NCBI RefSeq assembly: GCF_035582795.1
Contig: NC_134366.1
Coordinates: 27,947,661-28,011,660, forward strand
DNA: 64,000 bases
Reading direction: 5' to 3'
From: Mycteria americana
Lineage: Eukaryota > Chordata > Aves > Ciconiiformes > Ciconiidae
Both the position numbers and the translations under genes were made by a program. Numbering within the stretch: position 1 is the first letter of the stretch; every line of letters starts with the position of its first letter. Of this stretch, positions 10,501 through 20,927 are shown in pieces. Under the pieces are notes generated by a model. The model worked only from the letters and a program-made list of their open reading frames with translations. It ran no database searches and was not told where the DNA came from.

Positions 10501-13500
10501 GCCGTCTCAGAGCTGAGTGCCATTCATCAGATGCATCCCGGAGCTCTTCAGTCTCTTTGTCGTTTCACAGTAAAGTTACAAATGACCAGATCAAACATAA
10601 CTTGTTTGGTGAAAACAAATGGGTGGGTTGTGTGTAAATATGCCTTTCTTTGGTAGCAGGAGTCCTGTTTGCCTCGGGTTTCGACAGAAACTTCTCCTCC
10701 TGGAGAAGCGAGGATCCATTGCCTAAACCCTTTGTGCAGGCCTATTCCAACGCTTGCTGACACAAGTTACAGCTTCTCAAGTTCTTCTAGAGATGGGTCC
10801 CTTCCCTTCTGAGAGAGAGTGCATCTACTTCGTTATTACCCGAAATATGTATTGCATCACAGTAACCGTAGCGTAACGCAGCTTTCCAGAATGCAACCCT
10901 TTTCTTGAAGGACAGGAAGTGGAGCTTCCAAATAATGGCAGTTTCATTTTCCAGCTATCTTGTGTTCCTGCTTGCTTGCACCTACTCAGCATGTCAACTG
11001 AATTTTTATTAAAGAAGCAAAGTCCTTTTGTCATTGGTCGCACTTTTGGATTTAGCCACTGACTTAACAGTGAAATGACAAGAGGTTCCCCTTGCCTAAC
11101 GATGCACCTTTTCATTTGTACTTACAGAGCTAATGGAACATAACTCTTCAGAGCGATAAAGAAACTCAGTATTTTTTTCCACTCCAAATTGTTTCTCAAA
11201 AAGGCATTGAAACACATCTGCCACAGGTGAGGCATTGCCCCTTTCATCCCATAGGGAGAGCCAAAGAGCTTCTCGTCACCAACCTCCACGGTTGCATTTT
11301 ATTTTTTTTTTTTATGTTACACCCCTGAAAGTTTAATATTAGACCCGTTATTCGGCATGTAGAGTTGTGATCTTTCTTTTCTCTGTTTTCCTGGTGGCTT
11401 GATGGTTTTGCTTGTGCAAAGCTGGCTACCTTATAGCAGTTATTCCTAGGTATTTTTGTCTTGGGCAATGGCCTAGATCCTTCAAAAGCTTGTCTCTTCT
11501 GCCTCATGCAATTGCTTGTTCTGTTTTATGCAGATATTTATGTAATCCTATTCCTCTATAATTCTATACTGATTAATGTGAGTGTTCCTTCCCTTTCTTA
11601 AAAATGATGTTGTAAATTTGTGGACTTTGATTCATTAATTCTTATGCTTTGTGTTTCAACATGATGGCAGTGTTTTCATTTTTCTTTTTAATGGTGTGAT
11701 GAAGCGGTCGCCCTTCTTGATTTCTCTTTCTCTTTACACAAGTGCTTTATTGTTAGCACAGAACTCTTATTTATAGACACATCTAACTGGTAACTTGTAT
11801 TTCTACAGTGACTGCAGCACAGTGATATGATTTCTATGCTTTGGAAAAGAGCACAGCTTTTCCAAAATAACTCAATATTTTTAGCTGACCTGTGTTTGTT
11901 ATCTGATGCCATATAGAACACAGTAATTAAGTATTTAATGCTCTTATGCACTAAATTAAACTGACTACCAAATCTAGCTTTAAGAGACAATTTTTACTGA
12001 GGGTGTATTAGCAAGACAGTACCTGTAAGGTAGGGGGAAATGTAATCAAAGTACACGGCAGGTAACCAAGGAATGGGAAACTATGTCTGGTTCTACATTC
12101 TGTAAGTGACAGATTACTGTTTTGAGCTAAACAGCTGTTTTCTCATTTGTATTTATTCTAATTACTAGATTTTTTTAAAGGAAAAAGAAGAAACAAATTC
12201 CACCAATGCAACCGTAACCAGTCCACCTTGATGTTACCGGGAGAGCTTGGGACACGGACTACTACAATGTGAGCTCCAATAGAGGCATATGCATCAGCTT
12301 CAGGGTGGAGCAATCCAGACAAATATTTTTCCCACTTGCCAATAGATTGCACACTGCAAGGCAGCAGTAGCGTGCTGTATTTTGTGAACTCCGATCTCTG
12401 TTTCTCAGAAGTCATCTGTTGCTGTTTCCAGGATGGGAGTATAAGCTCCAAAGTGCCACTGAATTTGAATAGTCAGCTGGTTGGAAAAGGTGAAAGCTGA
12501 ACTGGCTGTCTTCTCTTCTTCATGGCACAAAACATTACCTGATTTGACAAGGTAATGATTACTGAACTCAGTAATCAGTTTTGCTTCTGTGTTATATACT
12601 GACAGTATCAAGTACACTCGTAAGCTCTGAGCATCAAGTATACTTCTCCCTCTTCTCCGTTTTCCTCTGGCTCATTAAGTGTTCTTTAAGAATAATAATG
12701 GATATTTATTGCACAAGAAATACTCTGAGATAATGCTTTTGCACAGACTGGCAAACGCCATTATTTTCTGTATTCTAGATTCTGACTGTTAAGAAAAATT
12801 TCCAGTAGAAAATGAATTTTGTTATAATAAGAAAGTATTTCCATTAAGAAATAATACTAATTATTAAATTATTATGAGGCTCCCAACTATCTCTTATTTC
12901 TGCTTTTCCGGTTTGGAATAGTTGAATTAGTAACATTTCCAAGTCTGAATCTTTCTTGTTGATGTTGGAGAGTTTTCTATACCATGTATCTACATACGAT
13001 ACTTATCTGATGAATCAAGGTATGTGACAGGTACCATTCATGGAGTATCTTACTCATTTTGTCAACCAATCTGGTTTCTGGAATGTTTCCTAATAATTTC
13101 CCCACCTGAATAGCTTAACATGAAATACGAGTTTTGCCAGGGTTTGATTCTTAGCAAATTCCTAACAGACCAAGCATTTAGTCTTTTCCTTTCCCATGAG
13201 ATCATATATTTTCTGCAACTAGCTGACATCATTCTAGCTAGGCTGGTAACCTAAGAGTTGTCTGTGTTGTGCTGTAAATTCAGAGTTCAGTGTTGAGGGC
13301 CCATGAGAGAAAGCTGTGTGAAATACCGCTCTTTTGATCATTCTTAAGATTTCTAGCTTTTAATATAGGCAAAACCACTATTTCAATGTAAGTAGTTGTA
13401 TGCAGTGCATAATTCATATCTTTCCCTTTTGAAAATTCTATTTTATTGTAGCCATAACTGTGCATTTCTTGAATAACTTAAAAGCAGAATGTTTAAGAAT

Positions 13501-14645
13501 GGATGTGATAGTCTCCTCACTGTAACTGAGAAAAGGCTATTGCTAGTCTGAGTTTAGGCCTTCATAATGCTAATATTTGCCTTTCTGATAAACTGCTAGA
13601 ACATGCAGTTTTGTTATCATCAGCAGAGGTTTTCTTCAGCTCTTTCAGGACAAAGTTCTTTTTTTGACGCTATTCTTGAGCTTTCAAGTAGTTTGACATG
13701 TTCTATGTAAAAACAGCACAATCTTCTGAAGTTGCCAACTTAGTGATATTAATGAGCTCCCATTTTTAACTATTAATGGCTTCCTATATAAAAGAATTAC
13801 ACTTACTGCAATCACAGATAGCTAATGTTTGAAACTAAAGGTTATCAACTCATTATTACAGCTGTTTGCTCTTTATTTTAGTCTCCTGCTACTCTGGTAC
13901 AGGGGAACCCTAACTCGAGCATTCCCTATCTGCCAAAATGTATGTATCTTGTTCAGACAAGATCTTTTTCTTTAAACTGGATTATGTAATAAGAATTCAC
14001 GGCTGAGTGTTAAAAAATAGAACTCAATTCTGTTTATGCTGTGATATGTATAAGGAAGAAAAACCTCCTCCCCGCCAGTGGTTTGGCAGGATAGCAGATA
14101 GAGGCTTTCTTAGCCAAAGATCAGAATAGGTAAATAGTTTCCATTTGTACGTGTACATACAGATGTTATCTTGCAAGACTTGAAAGACACTGACAGGAGA
14201 CAGACGATGGAATGACTTTCTTCTTTTGCCTGAGCCATGTGGAAAAACTTGCATCGCTGCTCTGCTGCGCAAGGAAATCGCTATCTCAAAACCTGAGTGG
14301 CTTGGAAGCACAGAAGTGACGACTCAAAACAACCCATCGGTGACATCCAAATAGTCATGTTTGTGAGTAAATATAATTCACACATCTAGAACAAACAGAA
14401 AATAAATTATTTTCAGTGTTGGAAGACTGCATCAAAACTGGTTTTAAAAGATACTGAGTATAATTTAAAGTGATGCTGTCAGGTTAAACAACCTGGGTCT
14501 CTCCCCCTGTCATATGTGCGAATTCCGAATCATTTGAATGGAGTTGCTACTCTGGTGCAAGTAAAATGACAGTCATACTCTATCATATGTAAATATTAAG
14601 CTGAACAGATTTGAAATTGCCATTGGTTGGGAAGCAGAGTAATTC

Positions 14646-14666
14646 AGTAACTTCAGTGAAGTTACT
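14646..14666. repeat. 21-bp palindrome with a one-base centre
   Basis: The arm AGTAACTTCA (14646-14655) and its exact complement TGAAGTTACT (14657-14666) flank a single G. With a one-base centre this suits a dimeric DNA-binding site or a replication-slippage palindrome more than an RNA hairpin loop. Confidence 0.6.
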
Positions 14667-15797
14667 CTGAATTTATACTAACATAATAAGGAGGCCCTTG
14701 GTCTCTTATCTTCCCTCAAGTATGCTGTGCAGCATTTTAATGTTGCTCAGGAATTAACAGAAATGTCAATCATGCTTTAGCAGAGCCTAAAAATACTTTC
14801 TAGTCAAATGGATTGTCACAGAAATACTGAAAATGTAAAAGGACACACAATTCTGATTTTTATAGTTAGCTGCATGGCCATGCTCATATATCAAGAGTCT
14901 GTCTTGAAAAGTGACATACCAATTGAAACAAAATACAATTTATTATCCTAGAGACTATAATAATTTTCTTTAACATAGGCATTGTGTAAATAAGGATGTA
15001 GATTGAAAATTTTTTGTGATTAGTAAGTTTGAATATCTTAGATGTCAGTGGCCAAGGTTGAACCCCTAAATAAAGTCCAAACTGTCTCTGATTAGGCAGC
15101 CAAAATTGCCAGTAGTTTCTACAAATCTTGGCTGTTCTGAACCTGAGGTGGTATCAAAGGAACGTGAAATTACTTAAAATAATTTTGCATTAGATTCTGT
15201 GTCAAAGCTGGGTATTGTCTGCTTGAACGTCTGTGCTGTCTACTTACAACACATTTAAGGAGAACATAAATGTAATATCTCTCTCATTGTGGAAAACTTG
15301 AGATTTCTTCTGTGCTTCTTCTATCAGCATCAGTATAATGTACTAATATACTAAAATATAATATATAGATAGTTTGTACTATTCTGCCATGAAATAATAC
15401 AAATGTTTTCTTGGGTACCTTGTTTAAAATATATATTACGGGTCAGAAGTGGCCATTTTGTTTGCAAAACTTCTGTTAGAAAAAGGATTTAATAATATTT
15501 ATGGCTCTGGCTATGTAGATATGGTAGTGGATACTTTCCTAATTATCTTTACATAACTTGTTTCAGTTGTTTCATAGATAGTTTAATGTTTGCTTGTGTC
15601 CCTTTTTTTGCTTGTGTACGCGAATTATAAAACTCTTCCAGATACATATCTGGTATACGCTAAGCTCTTCAACCACTCCACATGCTTAGCCTAAATTCAC
15701 AAAGGAAATAAAATGTTTACATTTCTGCTTTATGTCTCTATTCTTCTGCAATGACACTTGAAGATCTGTTAATGTATTTTTATCTTCCAAAGTCAAG

Positions 15798-15832
15798 CAG
15801 CTCTCTAAGCGTTCTTACAGCTTAGAGAGCTG
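15798..15832. repeat. Perfect hairpin, 13-bp arms and 9-nt loop
   Basis: CAGCTCTCTAAGC at 15798-15810 and its exact reverse complement GCTTAGAGAGCTG at 15820-15832 are separated by nine bases. The stem is too short for a microRNA precursor. It may be a foldback remnant or a structured element upstream of the CpG island. Confidence 0.65.
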
Positions 15833-17009
15833 TCTACAAAATGATACCGATAGAAAGGCACTGCCAGAGAGGTTGGGCCTCAGATCCGGTGTGTTACCTG
15901 ATGTTTAGAATTTAATAGGGAATGTCCTGGTTAGTTGCAATATTTTTAGTCCTTCTGCAGGGATTCACCTGTAGGACTCCTCAGCGCAAGCAGCTGTGAA
16001 ACAGTTGTTCCCTCATTCCTCCGCTTTGGGAAGCGCTCTCAGAAGGGGAGCTTTCTGTAACTGCTTTTGAAGCTCAGGTGCTGCCTATATCCTCGCTCAT
16101 TACATACAGCATCTGATCTCCGTGTCTCCCTGCTGTGCTAGCGTGCTTTGGCACGGCAATGCCCAGCAGCCGGCAGGGCATGCGGAACCCCCCTTACCTC
16201 CTCCTGCGCCTCTGTCCTCAGGCAGCACCAGCCTGAGCGCAGGCCGTGCGGTGCAGCAGGACAGGCTTATTGCCAGCGGCGGGGAAACCGCTATAGAAAT
16301 GCCCTTGCTTCTGTTCCTAGCCTCTTGCATATATATTTATCAAAATGCTGTTTTTCAATCTGTTTTACAAGATTATTTGTTTGCACGTCAATACTAATGT
16401 GCTGGTTATTTAAGTTTTATTGAGGCAAACGTTTTGAGCTGCGTACCCTTGGTGCAAATTAGATTAACTAGAGATTGACACCTGTGAACACTTGCAATAA
16501 TCTATAGTACCCATGCTTCAGTCTTATTAAAACTGATGAGTTAAGTTTGTGAACCTATATATCTAATGTCTTTATTTTCAGTCGCTGCTGTCTTCATTCT
16601 GTATGCATAATAGTTAGTTTTCAGAATTTGCAGTGTACATCCCCAGGCCGTTTTGTGGATATTTATGCAATTAGTTTAATGAACTTTGCTTAGGAGTTGC
16701 TATATGATTAACAGTCATTACCTTCTTGGATTGCCAATTTTACAAATTACCTAGAGATTTCGTGTTCCGCAATTAAGTTTTCTTATTCACTGCATAATGC
16801 CAAAACATTTTTGTGGCGAACTCGCCCAGCTAGCAAACAACAAAGGCACGCTGGTTGCGGTTGTACTCTAAGGGTAATCCCCCGTCCCTGTCAGCGATTG
16901 CCGGAACAAGTAACGTTCATAGGGTTGTTCAGCGGTTTGCCCGCGTTTGTGACCAGCACGTTACTCTTTCACGTAGGCTGGGTGAAACGCCTTAATAGCG
17001 AGGGAGGGA

Positions 17010-18560
17010 ATACGCTGGGGTCTTGCTCAGCACCGAGGTCTCGCTGCGCCCGGTGCTACGCGCGCCCCGCAGGTTCCCTGCAGCGGGAGAAGCGACGCGG
17101 GGCACCGCAACCGGTGAAGCGGGGGTTTCCCTGCTGCGGGCCGCCGGTGGGGCCCGGGACCCTGCCCCACCCCACGCGGAGGCGGGCACGCCGCCCTCCT
17201 CAGGAACGGGCGGGTGACGAACCGGCCTGGTCGTCGGGGGTCGGGCTGGAAACGGGAAACGAGCCTTCCCGGGGGGAGCCAGCGGGGCGCGGCGCTGGCA
17301 CCGCGGTGGAGCGCCGCGGGCGAGCCCGTCGCCCGGGCGCGGAGGCGGCGTGGCCGTGGCCGGGCCCGGCCTCCGCCGCTCGGCGGTAACCGCCCGGGGC
17401 CGGACTGCAGCGGGAGCGCGGCTCGCCGCCTCCCCCGCCCCCCCGGCGGAGCGAACCACTGCGGCTCGCCGAGGAGGTGAGGCACCTGTCACCCGCCGGC
17501 GGCGGCGGCGGGCGGCCCCGCGGCGGGCGGCGGCGGCAGCTCGGGGCGCGTCCCGCGGCGGGGGCGCGGCGGCCGCGCCGTGGCGGAGGGGCGGGCGGCG
17601 GGCGGGAGCGCGGCTGCGGCGGGGCGCGGCGGCTCTCCTCCCCCGCGCTGCCGCCGCGGGTGTGCGCGCGGAGCCGTGTCGGTGCCCCAGCCGCCGCCGT
17701 TGCCGTTGCCGTTGCCTGCAATGGCGTTGAGGCGCCGCGGCGGTTGCTGCCTCCTGTCAGGCGGGCGGCGGCAGCGGCCGCTCTCTACCGAGGCGCCGAG
17801 CCGCCGCGGGCCGGAGGAGGAGCGGGGGCAGCGCTGAGGCGGGAGGCTGGGGGAGCCCGCCGCGGCTCTCGGCTGGGTAAGGCGGCGTGCGCGCTCGGCG
17901 GGAGAGGCGCCGGGCTCCGCGGGGGAGCAGCGCTGTCACCGGGCTTTTGTTTCTCGGGGCCCGGCCGCGCGGGGGCGGCGGGCGGCTGCCCGGGCTCTGC
18001 CCCGCCGCAGGTGCTGCCGCCCGGGGCCCCGCGCCTCCAGACCGCCGGCGCGGCACGGCGCGGCCGCTCGAGGAGGAGCCGCCGCAGGGGCTCCGGCGCT
18101 GTCCTCTCGGGTTGAGTTTACTGCCTTCTGCGCGACCGGCAGGAGCGGCGGGTCTCGCCGGCAGCCGCTGCCGTGTGGCCTTTTCAGTCGCCCGTGGTGA
18201 TCGGCGTCCCCCGCTCCGGCAGGGGCGGCGGGGACGGGCGCGCCTCTCCCGCCGCGGCGGCGGGGTTCCCGGCGTTGGTACGAGCACCGGGTGTTGCAGC
18301 GCCCAAAATGAGGCGTCCCCGTCACGGCGGGAGCGGCGGCGGCGCGGCAGGGCGCGGGCTCGCGGAGCGAGGGCTGGGGAGGAGTGGAGGGGAAGGGCGA
18401 GGGGTTTGGCTCTCGGCGAGCCTTGGGCTGCCCTTCGCGGGGGTGCGGGGGCCGGGGGCGGCCGCCGAGGCCGGGGAGCTCCGGCACGGCGGCCCCTGCG
18501 AGCCCCCCGGGCCGGGGGGTGGGAGCGGATCTAGCCCCTGGCTCCGTTTCTGCAGCTCCT
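17010..18560 (+). promoter_or_regulatory. PPP1R9A: CpG island, presumed PPP1R9A promoter
   Basis: About 1.5 kb of very GC-rich, CpG-dense sequence in an otherwise AT-rich region, with sharp edges near 17.0 and 18.55 kb. A GC-box-like GGGGCGGGC lies at 17588-17596, and GGC-repeat runs are present (for example 17497-17511). No TATA box is evident, as is usual for CpG-island promoters. It ends about 0.7 kb before the inferred first-coding exon, so it is the natural promoter for neurabin. Many long open frames on both strands here come from the lack of stop codons in GC-rich DNA and are not genes. The exact transcription start is not visible. Confidence 0.8.
17600..17876 (+). other. PPP1R9A: Putative 5' non-coding exon 1 of PPP1R9A
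   Basis: A good donor, CTGG|GTAAGG, has its GT at 17877-17878 inside the CpG island and could pair with the acceptor at 19235-19236. A competing donor, GAG|GTGAGG, sits at 17477-17478, so the true exon may end there or both may be used. The start coordinate is a guess. An ATG at 17721 opens a 38-codon frame ending at 17837, which would be an upstream ORF if transcription starts before it. Confidence 0.35.
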
Positions 18561-19236
18561 CCTTAGGCACCTCCAGGCTCTTCCAGGTGCTACAAGCACT
18601 GCCCGTGACAAGGGGCAACTTTCTCTAACTGGATTTCACTTTCTTTACCATGTCAACTGAGGATGTTAACTTTGGGTGCAGTTTTTTCTTATTCCCTCGA
18701 GCTGCTGTTTAGTTTTGCCTTTCGAAGTGTATTATGTTTGATGGTGTTTCTACCATTGTGTTTCTCTGAGAGAGCAAGGGTTGTCTTCCAGTGCCTCAGG
18801 GAAGCAGAACCATCATGTTTGCATGAATTACTGTATAGTTAGGTCTAAGTAACTCAGAGGTTTGATTTTGGGATTTTTTTTTTTTATATACTATATTTTT
18901 TAGAAAAGTTCCATAACACAGAAGTAGTGGTATTTTTCTTGTCACATTGCCTTTCCTTTGCATGCATGTTTGTGGCATGATACGATACTTTATGAACAGT
19001 AAGATGCGATAATCCGTTCTTTCACTAGAGAATTATATTATCGATTGCAAATTATGCAACAATCAATTTGAAAAAGTTTGTAATGACCAGCTTTCATGTG
19101 CCTGTGCAGTGTTAGGCTTTTTATTTTTTAACTATTTTTCATAAGCACATAAAATAATGGTAAATGGAAATGTGGCTTAGATTTAAAGAAGTACAAGTAC
19201 CTGACATGATTCAGAAAACCCTCCTTTTTATTGCAG
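17877..19236 (+). other. PPP1R9A: Putative intron 1 of PPP1R9A
   Basis: It runs from the donor GTAAGG at 17877 to the acceptor CTCCTTTTTATTGCAG ending at 19236. The first half is the 3' part of the CpG island. The second half is AT-rich with a T tract near 18873-18884. No coding content is apparent. Confidence 0.4.
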
Positions 19237-19334
19237 GTTAAATCAGCTGTTTTTCTTGAGAGTCTTCGGTTGTGCTGCTTTGTCAGAATTGACCGCACGT
19301 GTTTAGATATTTGCCTCCAGATCTTCTGTTGAGT

Positions 19335-19364
19335 ATGGCCCTGCTGAAGGGCAGTGCCCCCTGA
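19335..19364 (+). CDS. uORF of nine codons in the neurabin leader
   Basis: An ATG at 19335 opens nine codons closed by TGA at 19362-19364, 96 bases before the main start. The context is GAGTATGG, with G at +4 and G at -3, so it may be recognised moderately well. It is probably regulatory rather than a source of a functional peptide. Conservation of the ATG and stop in other birds would support a role. Confidence 0.35.
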   Translation: MALLKGSAP

Positions 19365-19428
19365 GAAGGACACTCCTCAAGCAGAATCTCAGCTGTCACA
19401 GACTACTGAGAGCGGTACTGCAGAAACT

Positions 19429-19434
19429 ATGTAA
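19429..19434 (+). promoter_or_regulatory. Start-stop element (ATG TAA) in the neurabin leader
   Basis: ATG is followed immediately by TAA, 26 bases before the main ATG. Minimal start-stop uORFs are known to stall or dissociate ribosomes and lower downstream translation. Context is CTATGT, a weak start. Its existence is plain in the sequence; any effect is inference. Confidence 0.45.
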
Positions 19435-19460
19435 GCTGGTTTTGCGCTCCTGGAGTAAAC

Positions 19461-20927
19461 ATGATGAAAACGGAGTCTTCAGGAGAAAGATCAACCCTCC
19501 GAAGTGCCTCTCCTCACAGGAATGCTTACAGAACTGAGTTCCAGGCGCTGAAAAGCACCTTTGACAAACCGAAATCAGATGGAGACCAAAAAACGAAAGA
19601 GGAAGGAGAGGCCTCGCAGAGCAGGGGAAGGAAATATGGCTCAAATGTCAATAGGATTAAGAACTTATTTATGCAGATGGGCATGGAGCCCAGTGAAAGT
19701 GCTGGAGTTGCCCCTAAAACCAGGGGGAAGGGTGGCCCTCCATCACCTCAAAGACGAATTAGGCCCAAAGAATTTGTAGAAAAAGCGGATGGTTCAATTG
19801 TAAAATTGGAATCATCTGTCTCAGAAAGGATAAGTAGATTTGATACTATCCATGATGGTCCTTCCTATTCCAAGTTTACTGAAACTCGAAAGATGTTTGA
19901 GCGAAATGCTCATGAGACGGGACATTCCAATCGCTATTCCCCAAAGAAAGAGAAAGTCGTTTCCAATGAGCTTCCAGATGAATGGTGCAGCTCTAAGTCT
20001 CACAGAGGCAGCACTGATTCACTGGACAGTCTTAGCCCAAGGACAGAGACCGTCTCTCCAACTGTGAGTCAGCTCAGCGCAGTTTTTGAAAACACTGACT
20101 CGCACAATGTAATCGTTGTAGAAAAGTCGGAGAACAATGAAGAGTACTCTGTAACTGGTCACTATCCGCTAAACCTCTCATCTACTGTCACAAATATCTC
20201 CTCCCCAGTTGCAAACCTTGAGGGTTTCAGTCCTCTGAAAGATACCTGCACATGGTCTCCGCCAGCCAAACAGAGTACAGGCTTGATGTCTGCTGAGAAC
20301 TCTCAGCCAAACAGCACACCTTCAGTACTGAGACAGAAGACATCCACAGGCACTTCAGCAGGTTCAAAAACAACTGAAGAAATAAAGAAGAGTACAGAGG
20401 CAAGTGCTGATTCTGTTGAGAGCTCTGCAGCGAGTCAACAGGATTTGGTCAACGTGCTTGACAGCGAAAGATCTGCGGACAGCTGTGCTAGGAGTAAGTC
20501 AAAAACGGAGACAGAAGTTTTGTTGCAACAAAAGGAACGGTCAGAGCATGCAGAGGGTATCTTTGATAGACCTGAAGCTGCAGAAGTACCAAGAAATGTA
20601 GCTTCAGGTGTTGATTTTGCCACAGATGCTGTTTCAGATGTTACCGAGTCCCATTATGATGAGGCAAGTGAAAAAGAAGTGCACGAAGATGTGAATAATT
20701 TTCAGAGTTCCCACGTGTACATGCACTCTGACTACAATGTGTATCGGGTACGATCGAGATATAATTCTGACTGGGGAGAGACAGGTACAGAACAGGATGA
20801 TCAGGATGACAGTGATGAAAATAACTGTTATGAACCTGATATGGAATATTCTGAAATTAATGGATTGCCAGATGAAGATGAAATCCCAGCCAACAGAAAA
20901 ATACAGTTTAGCCGTGCTCCAATTAAG
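19461..20927 (+). CDS. PPP1R9A: Neurabin-1, N-terminal 489 residues (first coding exon, partial gene)
   Basis: Neurabin-1 is an F-actin-binding scaffold that brings protein phosphatase 1 to dendritic spines and cell junctions. The 489 codons end at a phase-0 donor (GT at 20928). Residues 1-110 carry the family's actin-binding signature, including RSASPHRNAYRTEFQALKS (14-32) and YGSNVNRIKNLFMQMG (59-74). A long Ser/Thr-rich linker follows, then an acidic stretch (about 440-475) and the PP1-docking RVxF-type motif KIQF at 480-483. The serine right after it (484) matches the position reported as a PKA target in neurabin. The PDZ domain, coiled coil and SAM domain lie in later exons outside the window. 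The start is the first ATG after an in-frame TGA at 19407-19409; a second Met codon follows directly. Spinophilin (PPP1R9B) is the only close alternative; the overall sequence fits neurabin-1 better. Confidence 0.93.

Larger units (their letters stand above)
5725..17000. other. Intergenic DNA between the retroviral remnants and the PPP1R9A CpG island
   Basis: About 11 kb without a supportable gene. Open frames here (up to about 105 codons) have no recognisable domain and overlap in several frames. Visible structure is limited to an (AAAT)n run near 6347-6364, an 11-G run at 7530-7540, a 21-bp palindrome at 14646-14666, a hairpin at 15798-15832 and a GC-richer patch at about 15960-16300. No CR1 tail was recognised here. 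Confidence 0.55.
19237..20927 (+). other. PPP1R9A: PPP1R9A exon with 5' UTR end and first coding segment
   Basis: The acceptor (a pyrimidine-rich tract then TTGCAG, AG at 19235-19236) and the donor (AAG|GTAAAG, GT at 20928-20929) bound a 1691-bp exon. It carries 224 bases of leader and 1467 bases of coding sequence. A very large first coding exon is typical of this gene family. The leader contains two upstream ATGs, each in a tiny closed frame. Confidence 0.7.

Noticed and set aside
12158-12617. Two overlapping minus-strand frames of 97 and 70 codons
   Set aside because: They overlap in different frames and match no family I know. A frameshifted old gene is possible but unsupported.
17200-18534. 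Many overlapping 130-215 codon frames on both strands in the CpG island
   Set aside because: The sequence is so GC-rich that stop codons are rare. All frames give Arg/Ala/Gly/Pro-rich text with no conserved domain.
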